Shown: piece after piece, positions 22,043 to 33,808 of the stretch
Layout: the number at the start of each line of letters is the position of its first letter
Position numbering within the stretch: position 1 is the first letter of the stretch
Assembly (NCBI GenBank): GCA_020698575.1
Contig: CM036242.1
Span: 6,361,254-6,425,253 of the forward strand
DNA from: Bostrychus sinensis
Lineage: Eukaryota; Chordata; Actinopteri; Gobiiformes; Eleotridae
Length of the DNA: 64,000 bases
Direction: 5' to 3'
Notes under the pieces: model-generated
Database searches by the model: none
Seen by the model: only the letters and a program-made list of their open reading frames with translations
What the model was told of the DNA's origin: nothing
Made by a program: the position numbers and the translations under genes

Positions 22043-22526
22043 TACAGACTTCAGTACAGAGCCCAGAGGCCTCTGCACCACAAACAACTGGGAGTACCCA
22101 GGATTTTACACGTTAGAAGTAATAAAGTACATATTTCTCTACAATTTTTATGATAGCCCATCAGGCAGGGGCAGTCAGATTTTGGTAGCCTGAGTGACAA
22201 AATGATTTGCCCCAGGATGTCAGAGCGGTTCTGTGAGCCCTGCGTTACATTAAAAGACAGAGAACTGCAGTTTACCTGCAGCGTGAAATGACTGTGAACA
22301 TACATTTATTTGATCAGAATTCATAAATTCTGATGCAAAACATTGCTTTTGGCCCATGTCTGAAGAGTTTTGATAAGAAAAATCTAATTTGCAAAGAAAT
22401 TTTTTAATTAGACTTGAATTTTGATAACAAGAATCACTGTTGGTTTTGCTGTGAATTGTTCTACAGAGGAATTTGATAAAGAGTGTTATTCAGTTCTGCA
22501 ATTTAAAAAAAACAGAAACAACAGTA
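22043..22526. other. no gene or repeat recognised
   Basis: AT-rich unique-looking sequence; nothing supported. Confidence 0.4.
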
Positions 22527-23070
22527 ACAGTATCCTCACTAAACTTTGAGAAAAACCCTCTAGTAAAATGTCAAATAGTCAAAATAATGTTTAGTCAAAG
22601 TAATTAGTAGTTTAATTGTCTATTTTTACTTAAAAATTGTATTTTTAACGTAAACACGGTATTTTCCCCCAAAATTCTAAAATCAAGGGAATTTTTGTGT
22701 CAGTGGGTTGGTCTGAAGTAAGAATAAAGGTATAACACAAAATTATTTGACCATTTATATTTTTTGCATTAAATAACAGGCAAACAAATTGAGGTCATGC
22801 TGCCATTAAAAAAATTCAAATGATTCAAAAATGGCATCTTCACTAAATTTTGACATTTACCACATGGAATGAACCCAAATATTCACAATAAAATATAGTT
22901 TACTTTTTCTCAGAAAAGGCTATTTTTAATGTAAACACGATATTTTCCCAAAAAAATTCTAAAATCATGGGAAAATTTTGTCAGTGGGTTGGTCTGAAGT
23001 AAGACAAAAGGTATAACACAAAATTATTTAATAAGTTATATTTTATGCATTAAAAAACAGGCAAACAAGG
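22527..23070. repeat. two-unit tandem duplication, ~281-bp offset
   Basis: The segment 'gtcagtgggttggtctgaagtaag…ggtataacacaaaattattt' occurs at about 22700 and 22981, 281 bp apart. Similarity extends on both sides (…cggtattttccc…, …aacaggcaaacaa…). The copies are diverged, so the duplication is not recent. Confidence 0.65.
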
Positions 23071-23094
23071 CGTGTAAGCATAATGGGAGGACAA

Positions 23095-23132
23095 TATGAG
23101 GGTTAAAAACTCTAAAATAAATAATCTAATAA

Positions 23133-23172
<40 letters not shown>

Positions 23173-23225
23173 AAATATATATAATAAATATAATAAATAT
23201 AAATAAATAAATAATCTAAATTTAG
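23095..23225. repeat. (AAAT)n microsatellite
   Basis: An almost pure AAAT tract runs from about 23131 to 23171 and continues as degenerate AT-rich repeats to about 23216. The long minus-strand frame across it is an artefact of the repeat. Confidence 0.9.
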
Positions 23226-24189
23226 CAGAATAGGGGACCTTGTAACAGTGTTGTACTGTAGGGGACACAGAGCATGGGCACACACAGATGGGGCGAAACT
23301 GTGAACAAACCCACATGGGACCCATATCTACAACCAAAATGTGACCCATTTAGGGACTCACACAAATTCTGTCTGGAATGCATCTAAAGCCAGATTGCAT
23401 CTAAAACCCTTGTCAAGACTTAACCACTAAATACTCTGTGTACTAACATGAATAGATTTCCAATAATTAACGAGACAATGAAACATAAGATGCCAGACTA
23501 ATTGCGTCCTATCACTTGACGAATCTGAATGTAAGTACTCTGCACAGGCAGCTGCAGCCTCTTCCTATAACGAGCACTGATGAGCTTTTATACAATCCAT
23601 CTGGTCTCATATTAAACACTTCTGAGACCTTTGTCCAAAACTGGACCAACAGCAGACGCACTTCTAATAAAGCTGTAAGTAGGTCAACAGCTCAGTGGAA
23701 CCTCTTCTTTTCAGACACAAACATTTGAAGAGCAGAGACCTCTTATTGATTGGTCAAAGCTCCAAAATATCCCTGTAACCATTGGGTCTTGCCTCTTCTC
23801 TTCGTCTTGCATTACAAACAAAATAACTTTGGGGAGCCATTTACTGCTGATAGCGATGTTTACACTTCTGCCTTTCCATTTCCTGTGCATGCACCTTGGT
23901 TTTAAAAAAATACTTTGCTGTTTCATGTTACAAAATCAACATTGCCATCTATTTAAAAGTGTGGTCCTTTGAGATCTCTCTGAAGATGCAGATCACAACT
24001 TTCACTCCTCCTGTAAACTGCCATGGCATCTAAAAAGCGGAACAATATCCAACTTGGCGCTGACATGACTTTTGCCTTTGACTTTTTTATATTTGTCCAA
24101 ATAAACTGAATTGATGCAGAAATAAAATGTAGTGATGCACCTAGAATGATTTAAAATTATAAAATAAATAAGTACAAAAAAAAAAAAAC
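23226..24189. other. no gene; short shared motif near 23310
   Basis: 'acatgggacccatatctacaac' near 23312 is the complement of a motif near 18860-18900. Otherwise nothing is recognised. Confidence 0.35.
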
Positions 24190-24829
24190 ATGATGAATGT
24201 GCAAAAAAAAAATTATTAAAAATTATTTAAATTCTAATTTGCAAATATATTTTTAATAATTTCACAAATAAATCATGTTTGTCATTTATAAATCTGCGTT
24301 TTTTCATGTGAATTGTTGACATTTGTGGATTGCTCTATTTGTGCATTTATCACTTCTGCACATTTGGATCTTTTTGAGACATTTGTTATGCATTTTGAGA
24401 CACTGGATTTATTCAAAAGAAATCCAATTATGTTCCTATTTTGACCACTGGGGGCAGTGTTCAACAGCAGGGGCTATGCTCTCTGCTTCCAAGCAGATTT
24501 TAAGCTGAGAGGCTGGCGTCAGGACAAGGACAGCAGCGAAAACATGAGATCAGTCTAACTATTGTGGGCAAACTGTCATCTAAACAAGGCTTTTAGCATT
24601 TGTGTGTTTATTATCAGTATAAGTAAGCCTCATTTAAAAACTTCTCCTGTCCACTGTGTCAGGACGCATTTAATGCACTCAGTCGTCTCCTTCACACGGA
24701 GCACTTACAGGAACAGTAGGTCTAGTTCTGTAAACTGCTCACCTGGTTTTAGTTTTGAACCCAGCCCCAAGAGCCTTCAGCTTCGTGTTGTTATCATTCT
24801 CACGATGGGCAGTGATATCATGAAATGTT

Positions 24830-25366
24830 TGTGAGGCTCATACTTACTCCATGTCATTTGAACTATGTCCTTACAGAGTGAGTTGAAGCTTAAAGACGGA
24901 GCCTATAGCAGCCCCTTTTGTTAAGCTAAATTTGAACTGTGCAGCTGTTTACCTTGAGGTCCCATTTTAAGCTAAAGTTAACAGTTATTTATGATGGGCA
25001 CCTGGCTGTGCTCCCATCTTGCCTTCTTTGTTACTTCTGCAACTTGGTTTTGTCAGTTCTAAAGTTAACTCCTTAAAACGATTGGCTCGTGGCCATGCTT
25101 CAACATGGCCTTTTTAGTAAAGAAAGAGTTTTCTCTCATGCTGATTGGTTCATAACTATGCTGTGAAACCTACTTAAACCTTTGTGAGCCGATCCTGCGT
25201 GGTCGGAGAGTTATCTATTGCCTTTGAGATGATTGTCTGAACCTGAGCTCAGACTAAACCAGCCTGAATCTTTTTCTACCTCGGCCTCATTCTTCCTCAA
25301 TCCTCTCGTTCTACATGATAACAGGCAGTGAGGCCCCATTTGTGCTTTCACGAATGGAGCCTCACA
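24830..25366 (+). mobile_element. possible solo LTR
   Basis: The segment is bounded by TGTGAGGCTC and GAGCCTCACA, a TG…CA inverted end of the kind seen on LTRs, and is about 537 bp long. No polyadenylation signal, clear TATA box or target duplication was found, so this is a weak call. It could instead be part of the surrounding foldback. Confidence 0.25.
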
Positions 25367-25466
25367 GATGCCTTCCACAAATGCAGATTGGACAATTCAC
25401 ATGAAAAACTGCAGATTTATAAATGACAAACATTTTTTTTTTTTTTTTAATAATTTAAAATAATAT

Positions 25467-25993
25467 GGTAACACTTTATTTTAAGGTCCACTTATTAACC
25501 ATTAATTAAGTGCTAATTAGCATGCTAGTTAGTGGTCAATTAGCACATAATTGGTAATTATAAAGCATTTATTAATCCCTTATTCTATGTGACCAAATTG
25601 TACAACTAATTAGCAACTAACTAACATTTCCCCCTTAATAAACTCATAATTACTGCTCATTAGTAGGAAGTAAGGAAGTTGTTGGACATGAATTATGATC
25701 TTAATAAGATTGTTGTGTTACTATTCCCTAATAATGCTCCAATATTCCAAAAAGCTTAATAAGATCATAATTCATGTCAAACAACTTCCTTACTTCCTAA
25801 TGAGCAGTAATTATGAGTTTATTAAGGGGGAAATGCTTGTTATTTGTTTATTAGCTGTCGAGTATGGTCACACAGAATAAACTACTAATAGATGCTTTAT
25901 AATTACCAATTAGCAGCTAATTAACCAGTAACTAGCATGCTAATTAGCACTTAGTTAATGGTTAATAGGTAGACCTTAAAATAAAGTGTTACC
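25467..25993. mobile_element. foldback MITE with 8-bp duplication (nested)
   Basis: Ends GGTAACACTTTATTTTAAGG and its complement close a long palindrome; inner arms with 'gagcagtaattatgagttt' also pair. An exact 8-bp duplication AATAATAT flanks it (25459-25466 and 25994-26001). The duplication length fits several superfamilies (hAT, P and others), and I cannot choose between them. No coding sequence. Confidence 0.8.
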
Positions 25994-26045
25994 AATAATA
26001 TATTTGCCAATTAGAATTTATTTGCAAAAATCGCAGCGTGCAAGT

Positions 26046-26437
26046 CATATATTAGGAATTTTGAATAAATCATTGTACTTGCATCAATTCATTTACTGTT
26101 GGATCAATTCATTTTATTGAGGCAAATATAGCTGCATACAACAACAATGATCTTGTGAGAGCGAGGCGAGGAAGCCGTTTTGAAGCCAGGTTGCTCTCCA
26201 CTGACAAGAAACGCTTAATGCATGATGGGAAATGGTGTGCTGTAAAAATGTGCACTGACAGCCGATTGGGTTCAAATTATGTTTTGATCAGAAATGTCAC
26301 GCACTGCCGTTCGACTGCTTCCCACTCTTCCACAACCCAGCGGCCAACTTTTGGTCTTGACAAATGCTTTAAATGTGACTGAAACTGTCACGGGGGTTGT
26401 CAAATAAGAATAAAACTATATTTTTGAGAACAGATTC
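26046..26437. other. no supported gene
   Basis: A 75-codon frame at 26155-26382 shows no recognised motif. Nothing else is visible. Confidence 0.35.
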
Positions 26438-26932
26438 CTACATTCTATTGAATATTTCTACATATAGCTTTGCGTATTACCATTAAACTTATATTTTGAT
26501 GTACTACTGCTAAGGTTAATAACGCTTCAACATTAGTAATAATAATACTTTGATTTTATGTGATGTTTTTCTTCTTTCACTCTAAGGTCACTCTACTCTT
26601 AGGTGCATTCCAAATATGGCACAAATAATGAGCTTGCTACAAAGTTATCAGACCCAAGGTTGCAGGGGGGGCTCCTGAGAACTGAGAACTTTTTGTGGCC
26701 CTGCCCTACGCACAAAAAAGTTACTCGAAGCCAAGAAGATAATGCTATGCAGAGATCGTCATACATCGTCATACATAGTATAAAAAGCTTAGGACACTCC
26801 TCTTTAGGAGCGCGTTCATTCTGCTGACTGTAACCTTACCTGTGTTTTTACTGAATAAACCTTCTGACTTGATTACACTTCTGAATCATCGTCCTCTTTG
26901 ATGCTTTCACCCAAAATGAACAAATCCTTACA
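26438..26932 (+). mobile_element. solo LTR (endogenous-retrovirus-like), copy 1
   Basis: This aligns to 61438-62526 minus that copy's internal insert. It has LTR-like architecture: a TATA-like 'tataaaa' near 26779, a predicted leader ('aggacactcctc…'), 'aataaa' near 26854 and a downstream U5-like stretch ending '…ccttaca'. The ends do not show a clean TG…CA pair and no exact target duplication was found, so the boundaries are approximate. No viral genes accompany it. Confidence 0.5.
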
Positions 26933-27234
26933 AATCACAGAGCCATATAATATTTCAAGCCTGAGCTTAGACACTATACTATACTTACACACTATAGCAG
27001 CCTATACTTTGCTTTGATGATGATTGTGTCAGTCAGTGGTGCGTGGAAAGGAATAGAGGTGTGTTCATAAACTCTTAAAGTAGTTTTATTAAGAAAATAC
27101 TCCACACTCGAGATCTGTACTTCCATTGAGAGGCAGATCACGCTGTTCTCGGCTCATGAACTGTCCCACTTGATTTCAGGTCGCCTCTTCTTGTCTACAA
27201 GGCAGGCGAGGCACATTTCATCGTAAATACACCT
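26933..27234. other. no gene or repeat recognised
   Basis: Unique-looking sequence between the LTR and a MITE copy. Confidence 0.35.
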
Positions 27235-27640
27235 AATGCAACTTTGCTTGTTCACCATTTTGGTTGAACTTTTTTCCACGGAGCTCCCTCTACATTTTGG
27301 AGTGAAGCACCATTATAAAAACTCACAAATCCTGTGTGACTAGTGGTTCGGCTTAAGTCTAGTTTCATCTTCTTGTATCTGTACAAAGGTTTCCTCCACC
27401 TTTTGGCTGCTGACCAACATCTAAGATAAAAAGCCATCTCCAGCTTTTTCTTATGGCAAACCAGAACATGCCGTTTTCTGGTGAGACTTGAGGGACACCG
27501 GGTCAGTGGTCCCATTATTGCAAGACAAAATACGCCAATGGGGGGGTGAAGGGAGCTTTATTCACCTTGCAACAACTTCTTCAGTCATCACAGACTGCGA
27601 AGCTCTTCAATTAAGGTAAAAAAAAAAAAGCTGCATAGCG
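27235..27640 (-). mobile_element. TTAA-type MITE, diverged copy
   Basis: Reversed, the segment follows 63306-63687 in order: '…taccttaa…cagtctgtg', '…agatggctttttatct', '…cctttgtacagatacaag', '…gtcacacagga', '…gtgcttcactc…gta'. The terminal repeats are not recognisable here. The minus-strand frame at 27252-27515 lies inside it and is unlikely to be a host gene. Confidence 0.5.
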
Positions 27641-27648
27641 TTGCTTAA

Positions 27649-28209
27649 ATGTTTACATCATGTTTTAACATAGACACATATAAGAGAAAGTCTCAGATAT
27701 CAAATTCAACCTTTTCTGACTCTTCAATCTATGCATGCAATGATTTTTTTACTCACATTAACTACTGTTACACAACCTGGTCTCACACAACAGAGGGCGC
27801 TCTAAAACCTGTGAAGTCTCTCTTTAAAAAAACACTGAACATTTTAGATAGGAAGCCTTTCCATTTTCATTATTGTAACATCTTAAGGAAGCATAACATC
27901 TTAGACTTGGATAATTATCATTATTATGTCTGTCTTGTTTTTAAGGTTTTGAACGGCCTTGCGCCTCCACCATTGCAGGTTTTTATACACAAGAAAACTA
28001 ACAACAGAGTCAATACCAGAGCATTAACCCGGGGTGATTGCAATATACAACGCCGTAGGACTAAATTCAGCCAAATGGTGGCGTCTATTAGAGGTACAAA
28101 GTCATGGAATGCACTGCCAGCTAATGTTAGAAACTGTAATAACTATCTAACATTCAAGAAAACCCTAAAACATTGGTTAAAAACAAGCCAGTCATGTACT
28201 GATGTATAA
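27649..28209 (+). pseudogene. non-LTR retrotransposon (LINE) C-terminal region
   Basis: The frame encodes the region downstream of the reverse-transcriptase catalytic core: '…THINYCYTTWSHTTEGALKP', then '…YHYYVCLVFKVLNGLAPPPL' and finally a 'RGTKSWNALPANVRN' block and TAA. Such 'K.WN.LP..I/V' endings are typical of jockey/L2/Rex-group LINEs. The catalytic part is missing, so the copy is 5'-truncated, although this last stretch is unbroken for 186 codons. The start codon is not meaningful. The clade cannot be fixed without a search. Confidence 0.65.
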
Positions 28210-28456
28210 TCTACACTGTTTTCTGATCACAAGTTGATTTTAATGTGTTTATTGTAACTGGTCTTTGTGGTTCATTGTATGTCTACACTTGATATTATGT
28301 TTGTATCTGTATACTGTGTACTGTTTTATGGAGCCTGCCTTAGGACAGCGGATGAAATTTAGCTATTGTGCTAATTCTGGCGTATTTCCATTGATGCTTA
28401 CCTGCTGATATGTTGATTAATATGCACTGTCCTAATTCAATAAATAAATAAATAAA
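28210..28456 (+). mobile_element. 3' UTR and (AATA)n tail of the 27649 LINE
   Basis: The stretch after the stop codon contains 'gcggatgaaatttagctattgtgctaa…ctggcgtattt…gcactgtcctaattc' and ends in a (AATA)n tail at 28440-28456. Related 3' ends are near 1200-1300 and 48430-48540. Confidence 0.6.
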
Positions 28457-29867
28457 AAACTAAAAAGAGTAATAGAACTGCAAGGTTGTTTGCTTTGTGC
28501 TTGCTCTTCAGTGACCTCTCACAATAAGGAGAAGATACTGTTTGTTTCCTTATTCCCTCTAAGCCCACTCAGTCAACATACATGGAAACAGCTCTATCTG
28601 TGTACTGACCCTCCTCTGAGACCTCACCGCTCCACCTCCTCCTTCTGCACTCACGAATTAATGAAGCACGTCTCTGTTGTTATTAGGGAAGCTGTGTCCA
28701 AGATATTTGAAATTCAGATGTAAAAAGCCCGAGATGGCTGTTGTTTTGCACTATAGGCTGAGCTAATATATTCTTTCAATAGCACAATCAATGTGTGCAG
28801 CACTTCAGGGCCAGAGTGATCTTTAGAACAGCGCACAGGAATTGAGCTGGATCTAACTAACTGTAGGCTGCATACAGAATAAATACATGGAATATTCAGT
28901 GTAAAGACCTTTGACTTGCATATGCTTTGTCAGATTGTATTTCTGATGCAAGCACAAGCCCAAAGTTGGAGGCAATGTTTAAAAGCAGGGGCGTAACATC
29001 AGGCAGTGCAGCCAAGTGCAACTGTGCTGGGGCCCAGGCAGTTTAGGGTCACCTGGGAGTAGTCTATGTTAAAGTCTTTACCTTAAACTCATTTTTATTC
29101 ATGTTAAATTTAACCAGCTCATAAGACCTGGATAGATTTGTATTTTCTGTAAACTGTTTATCTCAGGAAATCAATGTATTTTCTTATGATTGATACAAAC
29201 ACAAATTTTAAACATAAGAAGTATTTTGAAATAAACTTTGCAGACTGTAAGAACTGGTCTTTGAATCCAGTAAAAACAGCTCACTGGCACATTTTGATAA
29301 ATTAGAAGCTTAATGTATAAACTTAAAGTACTGATTGACTTTGAATCACTAGGGCCCTTTCTACAAATCTTCACTAGGGCCCCTCATTATGTTTAGACCA
29401 CAAAGAAGGTGCTGAAAGCATCTCATTAAAAGTAATAAGTCTCAAAAAAGTTGTGACGAAGCAAAAACAGAGAAAAAAAAATGTTTTACTAATTTAAAAA
29501 AAGAGCTTGTGACTTCTTTTGCCACTTCTTTTGGGTGTTCCCTGTCAGAGGTTGCCACAGCAAATCATTTGCCACCAACCAGTGCCAGTCCTGTACATTT
29601 GGGAGCCCTAAGCAGGACAGATTGGGACCAAGCCTCTCAGTCATTGTTCAGACCATTTAAATTTTAACCATATAACAATTTAATTTTATTAAAACATTGA
29701 CTATTTTTCTAAGGAGGTGGATGCTTTGAGACATTTTTGATTTGCAAAATCAGCAAGGGGGGGCCCAGGTAAACAGGAATTAAAATACAGTCTGCACCGG
29801 GCGCCACTTTCAGGTAGATCCTGTTTATCACCATATCAAACAAGAAAGGGCTGAGAGCTAGAGCTCT
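28457..29867. other. no supported gene; diverged repeat-like pieces
   Basis: About 28985-29040 ('aggggcgtaacatc…gggcccaggcag') and 29345-29385 ('agggccc…') look like opposite ends of an old non-autonomous element. A similar piece ('cagtgccagtcctgtacatttgggagccctaag') starts near 29580. None could be bounded. Confidence 0.3.
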
Positions 29868-30284
29868 TTGGTCACACCTACAGCACACCTCACCACTGTC
29901 TTACAGCTCCCAGACAAGCAGCTCCATGTGGAAGTGTACAGGAAGCCTACTCAAAGAGAGCAGTACCTGTTATTTGATTCAAACCACCTGCTACAGCACA
30001 AACTCAGTGTAATCAGGACACTGCAGCACAGAGCCCACAGTGCCCACAAGATCAGAAGTAAGGACAAAGAACAACATGTCCACCAAGCCTTCAGAACCTG
30101 TGGATATCCCAACTGGGCCTCCTCCAAATCCCAAAGAGAGACAAAACAGGACAGGAAAGAACCAGAGCATAAGAGGAGCAACATTGTTATTCCTTACATT
30201 GCTGGCCTGTCTGAGAAACTTGAGGTTTTTAGCCAAGACAAAATCTTGTTTCATTTCCCACTCTGCCCAGCAGAGGACAAATGA
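29868..30284 (+). pseudogene. Penelope-like retroelement fragment
   Basis: A 138-codon frame contains 'LHVEVYRKPTQREQYLLFD', '…HKLSVIRTLQHRA', then 'HQAFRTCGYPNWA' and 'IVIPYIAGLSEKL'. This order is that of the reverse transcriptase C-terminal part and linker in Penelope-like elements. The GIY-YIG endonuclease that should follow is absent, and the catalytic core upstream is missing. The first ATG is not a biological start. A second overlapping frame at 30040-30291 is a shadow. Confidence 0.65.
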
Positions 30285-31241
30285 CTTCTAACAACCCAAA
30301 ACCACTGAAGCCTTTCAGAACAGGGTATGATGCTTAATTAGCGTAGTGGTTAGCGACACAAAGTTAGCAGATCAAGTCCTTTGCAAAGATGGCTTTTTAA
30401 GCACTGAAGTTGTATGTGTACTCAAACAAATGTGCAACTTAGCTACACAGAGAAAAACAAGTTGTGGAGTGTAAGAGGCTGCTGATGTATTTTCACTCCT
30501 CCGTGGGGGGTGCTCACAATACTAGGGTTCCCCTGGCGGCTTGTCCGGATAAGAAAAGTGGAGGTGATTGTGCTCAAACAATCAGGCGCTCCTTAAGATT
30601 TCCAGAGAGGCTCCAGGTGACGGTGCATGTGTGTAAAGGGCTCAGCTGTGTCTCAGTAAATTATCTGCCAGCTCATTTGTGTTGTCACAGTAACTGCTTA
30701 TTTTCTCATCCAGTTTTATCCAACAGTAACAAGCATTCTGTCCAACACTGAAACCACTAATCTGCAGTCCAGTACTCAAGTGCCCACTCTCCAGACCACC
30801 TGTCACCTGCTGGAGATGAATACATAATTCCTGCATGTGTAATATATTTCATTTGGCCAGTACTTGGTTGTGAGAAAGCCAGGCCTCTTGCAATCTTCCC
30901 TAATTAAAAGCAGTTTTGATGTAAGAGACAGCAGTGGCACTCAGCCTCGTGATGCCTCATTAGTGCGGTCTGAGCAGAGCGCTGACAATGAGCCAAACTG
31001 TTTTAAACACAGCCACGGGAAGAGTTCACTACAGGAGTTCACTAGATAACCACTTTTCGTGCAGATGCCGTAAGAACGTGCAGTAAACCGGGCTGCGCTA
31101 AAATACTTTTGGACTTTAAACCCTCCTCTTGTTCTCCTCTCCAAAGATGACTGATATCAGAGTGGATTTAACAGAAAATTCAAATATGGAAAATGGCAGA
31201 GAAATAACTGTAATAGCTATTGTTCTTCGAAACATAACTGG
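30285..31241. other. no gene or repeat recognised
   Basis: Relatively unique sequence with only short chance frames, for example 30464-30751. Nothing supported. Confidence 0.35.
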
Positions 31242-32222
31242 GGCTGTGTCCAAACGTCATCCCTAGCCCCTGACCCCACAATCACTATACAGTCCAGCAC
31301 TGTATAGCGGACTATAATGCACTCATTTTGTGAATGATTCGGACACTCGCACACTATTTTTCCCTCACCGGTGATCATGTGACTCATGTGAAACTCCGCT
31401 GATAATGTTCTTCTGTGATAAAGCCTGACCACACTCACTGATGTTTTAGTATTTATAGATAAATAATAGTCATGCGTGTGATATTTAACATGAATTATCG
31501 TGGAATGTTTTAAGTCTCGTCTTAAGACTCATTTTTATTCTCTGGCTTTTAACTCGACGTGAATTGTGTGGTCCTCTGTTGTCTTTTATTGTGTTTTATT
31601 GTTTTGTTTTTATTAGTTATTTCTTGGCATTTATTTATAGTTATTTTATTGTATTACTTTTATTTGGTTTTACTGGTTCTTATTATTTAATGGGGACTGG
31701 TGGAGCTGAATGGAGTAATTTATTGTTATTTAGTGTTCTATGTGCAGCACTTTGGAAACTGTTTTGTTTGTAAAATGTGCTACAAATAAAGTGGATTGGA
31801 TTGGATTGGATAATGAATAAAACAGAGTGGATTATTGCAGCTCTGTGCCTTACGTGGGGAGGCTGAACGCTGGCTAAGCTAACGTTAGCAATTTTACACT
31901 GCAACGGTTTATTTAACAGCTTTTTATTTCTGATTACGACGCGACAGAAGTAAAAAAGGCGTTTCTAACTGGTTTCATTCAGACGTGTTGTGTACAGTTT
32001 AAAGACCTGTTGCTGTCCCGCTGTTCTCCTCCGAAACGCGCAAAGCATTCTGGTCTATACTGACCTCTAGTGACCATCGCTGTCCACTACTTTTCAAAAT
32101 GCATTGTGGGAAATTTTGAGTGCACTATTTTTATCCACTAGACATTCAGACACCACTACAAAATGGCGTGACCCCTACATAGTGCACTACAGAGGGATTA
32201 GGGAGGACGTTTGGACACAGCC
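31242..32222. mobile_element. CTGTGTCC-type MITE, copy B, with LINE insertion
   Basis: The ends ggctgtgtccaaacgtc and …gacgtttggacacagcc are inverted repeats, flanked by TGG on both sides (31239-31241 and 32223-32225), suggesting a 3-bp duplication. The copy at 855-1165 lacks the LINE tail at 31499-31811. The element contains a second 'agtgcactat'-type motif near both ends. Superfamily is uncertain; a 3-bp site would suit Harbinger-like elements. Confidence 0.7.
31499..31811 (+). mobile_element. LINE 3' end with (GGATT)n tail, nested
   Basis: This runs from '…ttttaagtctcgtcttaagactc' to 'gcactttggaaactg…tgctacaaataaagt' and ends in three to four GGATT units. It is an L2-like 5'-truncated insert. 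Relative to copy A a few bases of target appear to have been lost. Confidence 0.6.
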
Positions 32223-32225
32223 TGG

Positions 32226-33411
32226 GATGTCCTGATTCCGTATATCGATGGGCAATACTCCCACTCTTTGAACATCTAACCCTCTGTAACCTTTTGGATC
32301 CACAGAGGCAATTGTAGCCAAAAATACAAAATGTTGATCTGTAAACAGCCGCAGTTTTAATTAACAAAAATTGCTTAGCTCATAATTGAAATATAATAAT
32401 CCTATGACCTATGGATGATCATTATTGTTGTTAACTAATGGACTACTGTGTTAAATACTTATTTAATTGATTGATTTGCTTTAATAGGCCATCAACACTG
32501 GAGCCACGCACATTCAGAGAACTGGAGTTACACCCAGTTACTATTTCTTGGTGCTGTTTATTTAACTCATGTGTTTTGCTTCTAATCAGCCTGTGCATCC
32601 ACCCATGTGGCTAAATAAGGCCTAAGTTCATAGCCAACTCTGGAAAACAGGGAGAAATTTTCATTTTGACATTATGCAGATGTAGCTTGTTTCAGAGATG
32701 TGCGCTCAGCTACTCATTTATCAATCGACCTCACATAACCAGATGTCAGATGGGCTAAAGACCCACAAGAAAGAAGCTAAAGACCCACATGACGCTCCAG
32801 AGGCATGGGCTGCAGATGTCTGATCTAACCAAATGTCTTTTATTAGTCCCTTTAATAGCACATCCAGGCCAACCTGCAGGTGAACATCGCCCCATTAAAC
32901 ATCAGTCAGAGGAAATGAAACGTGGTTAATGCGGTTGTCCATTTGAGTTGTCGCACCAGTTTCACATCTATTGTTCTGTGGGCTCTGCGCTGACTTTTAA
33001 AAACTTTCTACAGAGCTCATTTCAGTGCAGATTACCATGCTGTGAGAACACAACACTGTATCATGTCTCGTATTCAAATGCCTATTGACAAACCAGTGCC
33101 ATGTGAGTCTGCAGCATAGGTACAGTCCTTAAAGGTTCTACTGGTTTAAAAAGGGTACTGCAGTCTAAATCTAAATCTTTTCTGATTGCACGATCGGCAA
33201 TGCAGGGTTTAGAACCAAAACAAAGATGTAAACATAACTTGTAAAATATATTTTTAATCATAGCTGTACCTGTTATCAATAAAACTAATATTTGATTTGA
33301 ATATCTTTACATCACAACTGGGAACACGTGTGCGTTATTTTTATGAGGTTTTTACGAGGTTCTTATCAGAGAATAAAACTTCCTTCCATCTTTCATTGTC
33401 CCATGTTTGGT
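32226..33411. other. no gene or repeat recognised
   Basis: Unique-looking sequence. About 32880-33000 is moderately GC-rich without repeats, but there is no specific evidence for function. Confidence 0.35.
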
Positions 33412-33808
33412 CAGGGTTCCTGCAGGTATCAGCGAGTCTAATTTAATGCTTTTTAATGCCATTTTAATGCAAGGTTTAACCTTTTTAATGCCACAAACAT
33501 TCAATTGTGGCAGCTTAATCTGTCATTGAATTTGCAAGTATTGTTAAAAGCACCAACAATGTTAAAAGTCAAAAATCCAGTGTTTGGGTAATTTGGTCCC
33601 GCTGGAAGGAAATCTATCTGTAGGTTATAAAAATGATAATTATTCAAAAATACATCTTTATATTCACAGGTTTTACCTTATAACTATTTTCATTTTTTAA
33701 TGCCAGTTGGATTTAGATGTATTGCGTTTTAATGCTATTTAGGGCCTTAATTTTTGGAAAATCAATTTAATGACTTTTAATACCTTTGAATGCCCCGCGG
33801 GAACCCTG
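33412..33808. mobile_element. MITE with CAGGGTTCC ends
   Basis: The left end cagggttcctgcagg and the right end ccgcgggaaccctg are inverted repeats, and 'taatgc(t/c)ttttaatgcc' phrases fill the interior in both directions. It resembles a very common fish repeat. The expected 8-bp hAT duplication was not found. Confidence 0.6.

Larger units (their letters stand above)
24190..26045. mobile_element. foldback host containing other insertions
   Basis: The left segment (about 24200-24340: '…catgtttgtcatttataaatctgc…catgtgaattgt…acatttgtgga') is present inverted at 25375-25466 and continues at 26002-26045 after the insert at 25467-25993. The two arms therefore pair once that insert is removed. The middle holds about 1 kb of other sequence, including a possible LTR. 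The outer ends are diverged and were placed only approximately. Confidence 0.5.

Noticed and set aside
30040..30291. 83-codon frame rich in Pro and Lys
   Set aside because: It overlaps the Penelope-like frame in another phase.
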